Shown: one piece after another, positions 12,311-21,004 of the stretch
How the letters are laid out: the number at the start of each line of letters is the position of its first letter
Numbering within the stretch: the first letter of the stretch is position 1
NCBI GenBank assembly: GCA_025024175.1
Contig: QCXZ01000047.1
Coordinates: 62,001 to 126,000 of the forward strand
From: Rhyzopertha dominica
Taxonomy: Eukaryota; Arthropoda; Insecta; Coleoptera; Bostrichidae
Direction of reading: 5' to 3'
DNA length: 64,000 bases
Made by a program: the position numbers and the translations under genes
Notes under the pieces: model-generated
Told to the model about the DNA's origin: nothing
Seen by the model: only the letters and a program-made list of their open reading frames with translations
Database searches by the model: none

Positions 12311-12848
12311 CTAAATTGCAAGAAGCGATTTTGTTTAAAATTTTAAAGAAATTTTAATAATTCTCATGATGGGCCAACTGAAATGGGACAGGGCTCGTGT
12401 GGTAATTGACGAAACGACACTCGAGTACCGACCTGGAAAAGGTCAACTGATGAAACGCTACAACTGACGAATTGGGAACAAAGCCCTTGTCTCACTTGAT
12501 TTATCAGATAACTCTGACGATCGTTTCGACCTGATGGTCATTGTTAAAAGATAACAGCGTTATAGTTATTAGGTATTTGCTTATCCCACACTTATTGTAA
12601 TCTTTCCAGAATATGTGGGATTTAATAGTCTATACCTGGAATTTCTGAATTTACTTATCGGAGATACCGTAACAATCGATGGTCAGTTTATTAAACATTG
12701 CTCATATATTATTATTATATGTTCTTCTCCGGGACAAACCGGTTAGCGATGAACGGGCCTGCGATAAAACGGCGGCGATGAAACGTCCCATCCCCTGTTT
12801 TATCCCACCGCTCGCAGTGTTTCTTCTTTGCTTGAAATTATTAATGCC

Positions 12849-14546
12849 TTAAATTGTTTTATTATGGAAGTACAGTTCCAATAAGAAAGCAATAAACCCG
12901 CAGAAGTGCCCAATCAAGAGCAAGCCCAGGNCTGNTTGTATTTTATGCCAGTTTAGCGGCCNTGGTTCAAAGTCATAATCCACGTAGTTGGTGTAAAAGT
13001 TATCCATACAGTTCAAACCGGCCTTGGATCTGGTCATCTCGTACCAATGCTTATCCATTCCGTGCTCTTTAAGCTCCAAGATCCTTTGGTTGAAATAATC
13101 GAGGTAAGGTGTTTCGAACGGCATAGCTAGTACAGTGTTGGATGAATATATGCATTTCTTCAAAACCCGTAAATGAGTTTTTTCGTAATCGGAAAAGTTA
13201 TCAGTGCTCAGAATGTATCGCAGTCCAGCCAGTTTGACTAATCTCGCATAATCACCAGGTCCTTCGATTTTATCTACCAAATACTCGGCTAGGCGCCTCT
13301 TTTTCAAATCACTGGAAAGTTTAAGGACTCTAGACAAAAATATCAGATCGTTAGGCTCGCACAGTATCTTATAACCGTATTCAAAAAAATCCTCGATTAT
13401 ATGAATCGGCTTGGAATATCGTGGGTATGTCGAAATGCTTGCGAAACCTGCAGCATATGCAGTCGATAACAACATGAAAGTTAAACTGAAGGAGACGAGT
13501 ACGCAGCAAAGTGCCAGTTGCTTCAAAGTCGGGCGGCTTGTGGTACCGCCAAACGTAAATAGTTCGATGGTATGCATTAATGCTTGTGTGGCATCATTGT
13601 AGATGATTACAACTTGCTTACTGAAATTAATTTTAGAGATGATCTGAAGAATTTTAGAGCCGACAAGTATAACAAAGACGATGCTCAACCAGAGATATAG
13701 GTGCATCGGCTGAAAAACGTAAGAAACGTGTGGAAGTAGTCGAGGCTTTGGTACCAACAGGCTGTAACATGCGGTTCCCGTTGGAAGCGTCAAAGACAAC
13801 GATTTCGAAAGCGCATCATCTGCTATACCTAACTGCCAGAATGCACATGCGCTTATGTCAATACTTCTGTCCTTAATACGAGAAAGAACGGTCAGCCAAA
13901 CCTTTTCTGAAGTTAAATTCATGAGGTGGACATATTCAACAGGCCAATCCTTTACGATCTCCCTTACCATGTTGTACTCTACACCGCCGAAATGCCCTGT
14001 GTTCTCATCAAAGCTAACATACGGGTCACAGCGGAATGAAGCTATTTTGAATTTTGAATTTTCTTTTATGTTTCGCAGCTTTGAAGATTCCTTGAAGATG
14101 AGTTTATCAACCTGAGTTGTGTCATTCAGTAAAAATTCTATGCCATTCCAGTACAATTTCAAATGACCCTGTTCTTGTTGTAAATGAACTATCAAGACTC
14201 CATTATTATAGTGTTTTAATTTGGTCGAATTTTCGTACACCAGCATTATTCTCTCTACACCCAGAGCGTCATACGTGAGCAACGCTTGGCTTGTAGATAC
14301 TATCACTCCTGGACATCTATTTTGTGGGTTTAGGCTCGTTCTGATCACTGGAATTTTAGTGTTCATTACTGCACTTTCAATAATTCCCGAAGAAGCCTCC
14401 GTTCTAAACACCACACAATACTGTGTTTGAAAGAAACGTTCCACCACCATTTGCAAAATGTCTCCTGCCAGTCCGTCATCTTTGATCACTAAGCTGATAT
14501 ACTCTGAATTAGTTAAGCTAAGAATCATTAAAAATGGAAGGAGCAT
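12849..14546 (-). CDS. divergent ionotropic receptor (chemosensory iGluR-related), intact single exon
   Basis: A 565-residue reading frame without introns. The start (MLLPFLMILSL) gives a short signal peptide. A divergent N-terminal half follows, then an S1-like ligand lobe beginning near residue 165 (KIASFRCDPYVSFDEN, then HFGGVEYNMVREIVKDWP), TM1 (about 283-305, LWLSIVFVILVGSKIL), a pore/TM2 block (about 325-365, FGGTTSRPTLKQLAL and then LLSTAYAAGFASI, the counterpart of SYTANLAAFL), an S2 lobe and TM3 (about 540-560). This is the layout of insect ionotropic receptors, ligand-gated cation channels in sensory neuron membranes. The lack of introns and of the classical glutamate-binding residues points to the divergent class, so the ligand is unknown. 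Three Ns near the C-terminus leave residues undefined. Neighbouring related copies at 19,199 and 25,884 share its strand. Confidence 0.85.
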   Translation of the reverse strand: MLLPFLMILSLTNSEYISLVIKDDGLAGDILQMVVERFFQTQYCVVFRTEASSGIIESAVMNTKIPVIRTSLNPQNRCPGVIVSTSQALLTYDALGVERIMLVYENSTKLKHYNNGVLIVHLQQEQGHLKLYWNGIEFLLNDTTQVDKLIFKESSKLRNIKENSKFKIASFRCDPYVSFDENTGHFGGVEYNMVREIVKDWPVEYVHLMNLTSEKVWLTVLSRIKDRSIDISACAFWQLGIADDALSKSLSLTLPTGTACYSLLVPKPRLLPHVSYVFQPMHLYLWLSIVFVILVGSKILQIISKINFSKQVVIIYNDATQALMHTIELFTFGGTTSRPTLKQLALCCVLVSFSLTFMLLSTAYAAGFASISTYPRYSKPIHIIEDFFEYGYKILCEPNDLIFLSRVLKLSSDLKKRRLAEYLVDKIEGPGDYARLVKLAGLRYILSTDNFSDYEKTHLRVLKKCIYSSNTVLAMPFETPYLDYFNQRILELKEHGMDKHWYEMTRSKAGLNCMDNFYTNYVDYDFEPXPLNWHKIQXXLGLLLIGHFCGFIAFLLELYFHNKTI

Positions 14547-15041
14547 CTTTTTTTTCTAGTTTAGCGACAGTATGATTCAACGGCTATTGATATATCAGGT
14601 GTGGTGTAATTATTACCTGAAATGAAAAGTTTCTTAGTAGACACTGTTTATATAAGTTTAGATTTAATAATTATAAAGTTTACTCAATACAAGCCTGAAA
14701 GCTTTAATGTAATCGAGTTCTTATTGGCATTGCAATGGCTTATATTTCTACATAACTTTTTTTGAGAGATGTGCAAAGCCAAAAGGAATACAATAAAAGC
14801 AGACAATAATGTGAATGCGGTGTAACTAGGACATTTTCCACAATTGTTTCTGATGAATAATTGTCATTTGTAGTCCACAAGAATCCATATCAGCCAATAT
14901 AATTTAGTTTAGGTATCTAGTATTTGTTTCAATTAGCTACTTTTTTTAAAATAAATGTTTACGCAAATTAGCCAGTGTACAGAGTACAACATTGGAATGA
15001 CTAGAAACATCTACTTACAACTTTTTCTATATTTGAATCAC
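14547..15041. other. 5' flank of the intact receptor gene
   Basis: Non-coding, AT-rich. It would hold the receptor promoter on the minus strand. No TATA box or other element can be singled out. Confidence 0.35.
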
Positions 15042-15199
15042 TTATTTGAGAAACCCTATGTCATGAAGTCGGCCATTTTAACTTCTGTGCCAAATAGTGA
15101 TATTTAAATGTCGATACGTCGTCTAGAAGTGAAACCGCTTCAGTCACTTATCTTATACGGCTTTCGTTTTGTATGTAGAGTAATATTCTCAATGACATT

Positions 15200-16619
15200 A
15201 TGTCTTCGAGTAGTGATGAGAGTGAAGTATCGGACATTAAAAAAAGAAGGAAAGGCCATAGAAATACATCAGAGTACAAAAGTGAGAAAATTAAATTAGC
15301 ACGAGTAAAGTTTCTACCCTATACGAACTATAAAGGGAAAGCGGTAACAAAAAGGGAACCTGGCTTAGACTGCAAGTAAGTTATATTATGTAATCGTTTT
15401 TCTCTTCTGGTAATACTAAGGAGTTTTTATTCCTTTTAGATGTAAAAGAAAGTGTTTTTCGTTAGTACCTGAAAACACCACACTAGAAATTTTTACACAG
15501 TTTCTAGATTTTTCTACCAAAAAACGAGCAAGATGCGTACCTGCAGAGCTAATCTCACAACAACCAGTTAAACATAGGAGACCCGGCAAAAGAGAAAATG
15601 CCCGCATAAACCAAAGTACATTTTTATATTCAGTATCCTGTTCTTCTGGAAAATATGTTGCAAAACGGCGTTTATAAGCATACACGGAATAACACCTGAT
15701 AGAGTACGTCGCCTTTGTTTGCTCTTGCGTGCAAGAAAAATACCTCAAGATAGACGCGGACAAAACATACCAGGTAATGCAATCCCAGGAGCTACTATTG
15801 AAGTTGTTAAAGAACATATTGCTTGCTTTCCGGTTAAGCAATCTCATTATAGTTCACGTGAATATCACTACCTAAACGAGCAATTAACGAGAACATTAAA
15901 ATAATGTACGAACTCTTTTTAAAGAAACATCCAGAGCATGTTAGGGTTAAGTACGATTTTTATTTAAAAAATTTTGAATGATACTGCAAAACGCGTTGCA
16001 GTAGCAGAAAAGATTATTCATATGAGAAGAGAACGCAAATTCTATACAAAGCTAGAAGATATTAGAAATAAGGTAAAATCAGATGAGACAATTCTAGTAA
16101 TCTGCATCGATTATATGCAAAACCTTCAGTTACCGAGTATCCCTATCCAAGAAGCTTTATATTTGAGGAAACTCGTTGTAAGTGTGTTTTGCATTCATAA
16201 TCTGCGTGATAACGGCTACATTTTATGTTGATCACGAAGGAACGACCACTGAAGGACCCAACGAGGTTTGCTCATTTCTCGTCGATTATCTTAAAAACGT
16301 ACCGGAAAATGTTAAGCATTTACATCTATTTTCGGATGGGTGCTCAGACCAAAATAAGAACGATACAATGGTAAGAATGCTTATGGCACTGACTTCTTTG
16401 GAGAAATTTACGACAATAAATCAGTACTTCCCAATACGGGGCCATTCGTTCTTACCATGTGATCGTGACTTCTCCGTTATTAAAAGATATCTGAAAAGAT
16501 TTGATCATACCTATACACTTAAAGAATACACGGAACGCATAATGAAGTCTGCTAGAAAGCAACGTTATTTTGTAAAGATTCCCAAGAAAGAAAATATCAT
16601 TGAATTTAAACGATCGTGA
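15200..16619 (+). pseudogene. DUF7869-type (RNase H-like, transposase-like) gene A, 5' part
   Basis: Exon 1 (15,200-15,375, MSSSSDESEVSDIKKRRK) joins at a GTAAGT donor and a TTTTAG acceptor to exon 2 at 15,440, restoring CKCKRKCF. This is the cysteine cluster typical of the family's N-terminus. Frameshifts near 15,676, 15,900-15,985 and 16,215 break it. RRGQNIPGNAIPG and FPVKQSHYSSREYHYL follow, then SDGCSDQNKND (16,333-16,365) and RGHSFLPCDRDF (16,438-16,473). The SD.C..QNKN and GHSFLPCDRDF blocks define this family (DUF7869, name from memory). The spaced Asp residues suggest a DDE-like nuclease fold, which is an inference. The 3' end of the gene lies beyond the inserted recombinase element, at 18,575-18,861. 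Confidence 0.7.
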
Positions 16620-16702
16620 CCAAAGTACTACAAGAAAAACAGTCTTTCAGGAGCATCCCAAGGAAGAGGAATACATAAAGATAATAAAGTGTCTTTTAAA
16701 AT

Positions 16703-16845
16703 AATAGTATATTATGATACAAGTGTATAAGAGGGCCTTTAAAGCACGCGCGACATATTTCAAAACACGACGCGTAGCGGAGTGTTTTGTAAGTCGCAAG
16801 GGCTTTAAAGGCCTCTTATTTATACACGCGTATCATACGCTATTT
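16703..16845. repeat. long imperfect hairpin
   Basis: GATACAAGTGTATAAGAGG...CCTTTAAAGC on the left pairs with GCTTTAAAGGCCTCTT...TATACACGCGTATC on the right, about 35-45 bp per arm. A GC-rich loop between them holds a second small stem (AAAACAC...GTGTTTT). It lies between gene A and the recombinase gene. Confidence 0.65.
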
Positions 16846-17012
16846 TTTATTACGAATGCATCATAAGCTCAAAAATGTTTTAAACATTAAACATTCTCTT
16901 TTACAATTTTGTAATTATTTTTAGTAGGCTTAAATCATAAAACTTGGTTGTTATAGGGATTTGTTGATTTGTGTTTTAAGTCAAATCAATTTATTTATCG
17001 TCGTTCTCGCGA

Positions 17013-18475
17013 ATGTGGAGTAAAAAAATGACCCAGAAGGAATCAGAGGAAGATTTAGTGTCAATTGGTGAGCTTGCAGAAAAAGCAGAGTTAAGATTGG
17101 TTCCAGAAAAATCAAGAAATTTATATTATAAACAATATGATCAGTTACTTGCTTGGATGAAGCGGAAAAAATGTAATAATATCGATGAAACAGTGATGCA
17201 GGCGTACATGATGGAAATGGTAAGCAATATACCTTTACCTATATTATAGTATTAAAAGTTTTTCAATGAGAGAAAAAGGAATAAACATAAAATTGTTTGG
17301 ATATTTGGCAAGAAATGAAAATGACAATGACATTATTCAAAATTTGCTAGTGTTAGGTGGGATATACCTGAATTTTATTGTAACGCAAAACAAAATACAC
17401 TATGCTCATTTTACGCTTTGTTTCAGTCTGGTGTTTATAAATCCTCCTCCATGTGGTGTATACATTCGAAGTTACAAACAATGCTAAGGATTAAACACGG
17501 AATTGACTTGGCATCCTATCATAAACTGCATGCTTTTATGAAAGGGCTAAACAAAGGAGTTGAACCAAGAAAGCTGTAATGACAGCGAAATAGTACTATC
17601 TGCAGTTGGTTGAGGTGTAGACAGCACAGCATAGACATGCATTTTAAGAAAGTCGTATGTTTTTACTGATAAAGAGATCCAAAAGTTCTTCACTGAAGCT
17701 TCTGACGACAATTTCTTGTTCTTAAAGGTAATGTTTTGCGCTAGTTTAGAATTTTAAAAGTTTAGTAATTCGTTACGTTTCGTAGGTTGTTACTATTTGT
17801 GGCGTATTTGGTTCGTGCAGAAGAGTTGAAATGTGCAACTTACGCATGTCTGACATTAAACAAGAAGGCGCTGCGTTGTTGATTACCATACGTCCATGTA
17901 AGACTGACAAAGGACGCAAATTTGCTGTAATCGATTCGAATATTCCATATGTGCAGCTATTTAACAAATACCTGTCTTTACGTCCAGGAAATTTAGAAAC
18001 AGACAGAGTGTTTTAAAAATACTCTAATGGCAGATGTTTTCGCCAAGTTGTCGGTATCAATACCTTTGGTAAATGCCCTTACCAAGTGGCACATTATTTA
18101 AAAGTGGCAAACGCTGCCAAATATACTGGGAATTCATTTAGAAGGACTTCGGCCACAATAATGGCGAACAGTGGGATGACAATTGATGAGATGAAGCGAC
18201 AAGTAGGGTGGAAATCATCAGCGGTTGCTGCCTCATACATCGAGGACTCTACTACCAACAAAGTCGAAGTTTCCAGAAAAATTGCCACATTAGTCAACGG
18301 ATCAGATGAGATGCTACCTTGTGCGTCTACATTACCTGCTAATGGAATAGGTAATAATTTCCGGATTCTCTCAGAAAATAATGCACTTAAAAATGCGGGA
18401 ATTGAAATATCTAAAAATACAAATTGTACAATCAATGTTTATTACCTAGTAATACCTAGTACCTAGTAATTTAAA
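17013..18475 (+). pseudogene. tyrosine recombinase (Crypton-like), spliced, damaged
   Basis: Exon 1 is 17,013-17,219 (donor GTAAGC), exon 2 is 17,427-17,736 (donor GTAATG) and exon 3 starts at 17,785. The N-terminal part contains LVPEKSRNLYYKQYDQLLAW, a core-binding domain start. Exon 2 continues with a KHGIDLASYHKLHAF stretch. Exon 3 holds the catalytic domain: GSCRRVEMCNLRMSDI (first Arg), IRPCKTDKGRKFAV (hairpin Lys), NSFRRTSATIMANSG (H..R box, with Asn in place of the His), RQVGWKSS and SYIEDS (candidate catalytic Tyr). An in-frame TAA lies at 18,014-18,016. A 3' fragment of the hammerhead repeat is inserted in exon 2. Cryptons are insect-resident DNA transposons moved by such a recombinase. 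This copy looks dead. Confidence 0.75.
17573..17649 (+). mobile_element. 5'-truncated hammerhead retroelement (HHR-1 copy b) inside the recombinase exon
   Basis: Starts within ribozyme stem II (GCTGTAATGACAGC, 17,573-17,586), keeps GAAA (17,587-17,590), the AUC site and the 3' stem I strand, and ends with the family 3' end GACATGCATTTTAA. AAGAAAG occurs on both sides, which looks like a target duplication. Removing the insert restores the recombinase reading (EPRK to SYVFTDKEI). A 5'-truncated insertion with a duplication is what target-primed reverse transcription produces. Confidence 0.7.
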
Positions 18476-18483
18476 CGGCAGGT

Positions 18484-18577
18484 AAATATCTAGGTAATAA
18501 AAAAGTAGGCGCATCATAATCATCATTTTACACACGCTGCAGCGTGCGATAATTGTTGATTATGATGCATGCGTAAT
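18484..18577. repeat. right-end inverted repeat of the recombinase element
   Basis: GCATCATAATCA (about 18,499) and TGATTATGATGC (about 18,554) form a hairpin. The outer arm also matches the left inner end at 16,847-16,866 in inverted orientation. Confidence 0.5.
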
Positions 18578-18861
18578 AAAAATCAGTTTATGCATTTTAC
18601 TTATTCATCTATGACATCTACCAAGATAGAAGCTAGAGATTATATAGATGGGCTGTCGTCACATACATTCCTTCTTCAAACGTCAAAAGATAAACGAATA
18701 CCATTACCAGAAGAAAAGGCTTATGTGGACCCTTTACCAATAAACCGGAAAAAATGGATAATCTCAAGATATTCCAGCAATATTTGCCAGATGAAAGATG
18801 TGTGCAAAGTTTTCGGGAAAAAATTTACGCATGGCCAACGAAAGAAGCTGATGAAAATTAA
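18575..18861 (+). pseudogene. DUF7869-type gene A, 3' part
   Basis: Continues the gene broken at about 16,690. QFMHFTYSSM, then RIPLPEEKAYVDPLPINRKK, the family's usual near-C-terminal block. A frameshift near 18,750 moves into FQQYLPDERCV and AWPTKEADEN before the stop at 18,859-18,861. Confidence 0.65.
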
Positions 18862-19198
18862 AACTTAACTATACTGGTTGCTTATCTCCATATTATAACA
18901 AATCTTAGGTACTTTCATGTATTAACCTTTTAATTTATAGTGAAATAAAAATACATGAATTGAGATACTACTTTTTAGAAATATTTACCTGTTTATTTGA
19001 GAAACCCTATTAGTCAAAACCGTCTCGATGCCAATTTATAAGTGACTTATTTACATTCGACTGACTTAGTAACATCTCCAACAATGTGTCTACTACTACG
19101 AAGAAAGTTACAAGACAAAACCAATGACGATACTTACTTGTATGTATTTAATGTGATATAATGAGTTCAGTTTATAATGGGAACCATTTTCTAAGATA

Positions 19199-19513
19199 CT
19201 ATCTTTGAAAGCGATTAACACAAGCCGAAATGTTTATATATGTCGTCAATAATACATTTTTACGGAGACCTACAAAACTCTGCGGCTTCTCTTTTTGCAC
19301 TATATACACTGGAATCTTCGCTTGCACCACAGCTACTTTTGCAATACTTAACGAGTGGGAGCTTCCGTAAATATAAAGCAAACACTGCTTGTTTTTGAAA
19401 GTGTGACCAAATAAATGTTGCAAAAGCAAAACTGATCGAGTGTCGTCTTCGATTCGTAGATCAAAGGCTGCCGTTGAAACATGGAGACGACAGCAGGCAA
19501 ATGCCGCGAACAT
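19199..19513 (-). pseudogene. N-terminal fragment of a third ionotropic receptor
   Basis: 104 residues with a hydrophobic start, then FDLRIEDDTRSVLLLQHLFG, comparable with IEDNTHLTMLLEKTMQRYF of the receptor at 27,626 and with the same region of the intact receptor. AKVAVVQAKIPVYIVQ matches their A.M.T..PV.... block. It stops at 19,199 and no S1, pore or S2 sequence follows before the transposon at 19,010. A strong donor-like GTAAGTAT lies further on at about 19,130-19,137 on this strand, so a spliced form cannot be excluded, but no downstream exon is visible. Most likely a truncated relic of the cluster. Confidence 0.65.
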
Positions 19514-20274
19514 TATTAATCGATATATTGGTTCTTCCAGGTTCTGTATGTTTTATTTGGGCAAACAAATGGATATGTGGCTATGGATGTCTAAATAATT
19601 GCAGTTCTTAAAAGTTCTGGCACAAACATCGGTAATCAAACAAAGATTTAACTTATTTATAAGTTGTTACGTAATTAGAAAAAATCCTATGGATAATGCA
19701 ACATAGACACACGGAAAAAAGACAGTATTTATATTGTACTCGTATTATTAGGCTGTGATCATTGATCACCGGTATCAGACAACTAATAATTAAGGGACAT
19801 TTCATGTCTGAGGTCCTAAGCTTAGCCACGAAATAATTTCTCGATCTAAAGTATCTTTACCTAGCAACGAACATATGAAAATTTCGCTAAGAATGAAAAA
19901 ATTGAAAACTGATCCATCTTCTCGAAGTGGAGTAATTAATTAATTCTTTCTTCTAAAAGAAAATATTCTTAATGTGAACTTCCACTTTATTTTTCAATTG
20001 TATAGCGCTTTCGGCTAAATGCTAGCCATCGTCAGTACAAACGTTAAAAGGAAACTAACAGTTTGACAAAGTCAAAAATCAGAAACAAGCAAACTTGACT
20101 ACAAACTGAAATGCAACCCACATGCCAGTAACTCAAACGAAACATTAATTTAGATCAAACAAAGAATTTAGAATAGGACAATTGAAATTACAAAAATCAT
20201 TTAGAATAGTAAAATTTTGTTCGTTAATAATTTTATAAATCTCTAAAATTTCCAAATAATTTAATTTAGATGAT
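19514..20274. other. unassigned, with a PLE-like 3' untranslated motif
   Basis: No gene. At about 20,003-20,036, 'cgctttcggctaaatgc' followed by 'catcgtcag' resembles tails often seen with Penelope-like elements, consistent with the nuclease fragment just to the right. Confidence 0.35.
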
Positions 20275-20490
20275 TTAGTAAACAAATGTAATGAATGTGT
20301 GTTTATTTACTAATAAATGGTTAGCTAACGAAGAATTTGTTGTAACAATATCTGTATTTTTATACTTTTCAAATTGTTTCAAATGTTCTTTACCTCTAGT
20401 TAAAAAGGATCTTCCGGTTTGTCCAATATAAACTGAATTGCAATCATTACAGGAAAAACTATAAACGCCTGAATTTTGTGTATTGGGTCT
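20275..20490 (-). pseudogene. Penelope-like element GIY-YIG endonuclease fragment
   Basis: Minus-strand codons read SGVYSFSCNDCNSVYIGQTG and then RSFLTRGKEHLKQF, the GIY-YIG core (Y..., YIGQTGRS, R...EH) found at the C-terminus of Penelope-like retroelements, which cleaves target DNA for insertion. The RT domain expected upstream on this strand (above 20,490) is absent and is replaced by unrelated sequence. A fragment only. Confidence 0.75.
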
Positions 20491-20800
20491 AAAAAATGTA
20501 AATGATGACAAATCAAGCCTTAGTGAAGCTAGCCATAGTGGTGAAGATTCTGACGACCCAATAGCTGATCCAAATTTTTCGAGTGCCTCATCATCGTCTT
20601 CAGTTTCCGATTCTGATGAAGATTCTGCTATTTCTGCACACAATATTGATAAGAAGATTCATGTTGTTAGTCACCATTCGCAAGCAGAACAAAATACTAG
20701 AAAAAGGAAGACTAACGAGGAAAACTGGCAGAAAAATAGTACCAAACGGCTTAGAAACAGCGGACAGTCATATAAATCTTTCAAAACAGTCATAAATAAT
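20483..20800 (+). pseudogene. N-terminal exon of a DUF7869-type gene
   Basis: An acidic Ser-rich stretch (SSASSSSSVSDSDEDSAISA) is followed by NWQKNSTKRLRNSGQSYKS, which matches the W..N..KKLRN.G..Y motif at the start of DUF7869-type proteins. It may be the first exon of the copy at 23,730-24,470, with transposon B inserted between them. That link is inference. Confidence 0.5.
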
Positions 20801-21004
20801 ACGAGGGTGAATGCTTTCAGCGTCCATAAATATAAGATAATATTTTGTCGGATAGATCGCTGTCACTTGAAAACACTGACAAAAAGTTAATAGTCTGACG
20901 TTTCGATTACACCTGTAATCTTTGTCAAAGACGAAGAACCTCAAAATTTGCCTGACACAAGTTCAAACAAAATTTTGTGTGCTATTGCCAACAACCTTAA
21001 AAGG

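Larger units (their letters stand above)
8457..12795 (+). mobile_element. MULE-type DNA transposon (Phantom/MuDR-like) with nested insertions
   Basis: The left end begins GGACATTTCATCGCCG (8,459) and the right end reads GCGATGAAACGTCC (about 12,774-12,787), so the ends are inverted. Further in, 8,990-9,110 and 12,375-12,485 again contain inverted CGTTTCATCAGTTGA/CGTTTCGTCA motifs, giving long, internally repetitive terminal inverted repeats as in MULEs. The transposase remnant lies between on the plus strand. A hammerhead-bearing repeat and a Tc1/mariner remnant have inserted inside. No clean 8-9 bp target duplication was identified, so the exact ends are approximate. Confidence 0.6.
16703..18577 (+). 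mobile_element. Crypton-like tyrosine-recombinase element inserted in DUF7869 gene A
   Basis: This segment interrupts gene A between its SFKI codons (about 16,690) and its QFMHFTYSSM codons (from about 18,579). It carries a spliced tyrosine recombinase. An imperfect inverted repeat, TTATTACGAATGCATCATAA at the left (about 16,847-16,866) and TTATGATGCATGCGTAATAA at the right (about 18,556-18,575), brackets the recombinase gene. A strong hairpin lies just outside the left copy. A short AAAA/AAAAT at both junctions may be the crossover or duplication. Confidence 0.5.
15042..19010 (+). mobile_element. candidate DUF7869-type transposon A, flanked by an 18-bp direct repeat
   Basis: TTATTTGAGAAACCCTAT occurs at 15,042-15,059 and again exactly at 18,993-19,010. 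Between the copies lies one DUF7869-type gene (15,200-18,861), itself split by a tyrosine-recombinase element. Left of the unit is the flank of the intact receptor and right of it is a truncated receptor, so the unit has entered the receptor cluster. The 18-bp repeat could be a long target duplication or the element's own terminal direct repeats. No inverted repeats were seen at these ends. Confidence 0.45.

Noticed and set aside
9001..12480. Repeated direct/inverted short motifs (CGTTTCATCAGTTGA) considered as a CRISPR-like array
   Set aside because: Eukaryotic context, irregular spacing and location in MULE terminal repeats explain them.
13411..14430. Plus-strand frames inside the intact receptor
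   Set aside because: They are antisense shadows of the receptor coding sequence.
15416..15847. 143-codon minus-strand frame
   Set aside because: Antisense to the DUF7869-type gene, whose cysteine cluster and conserved blocks are on the plus strand.
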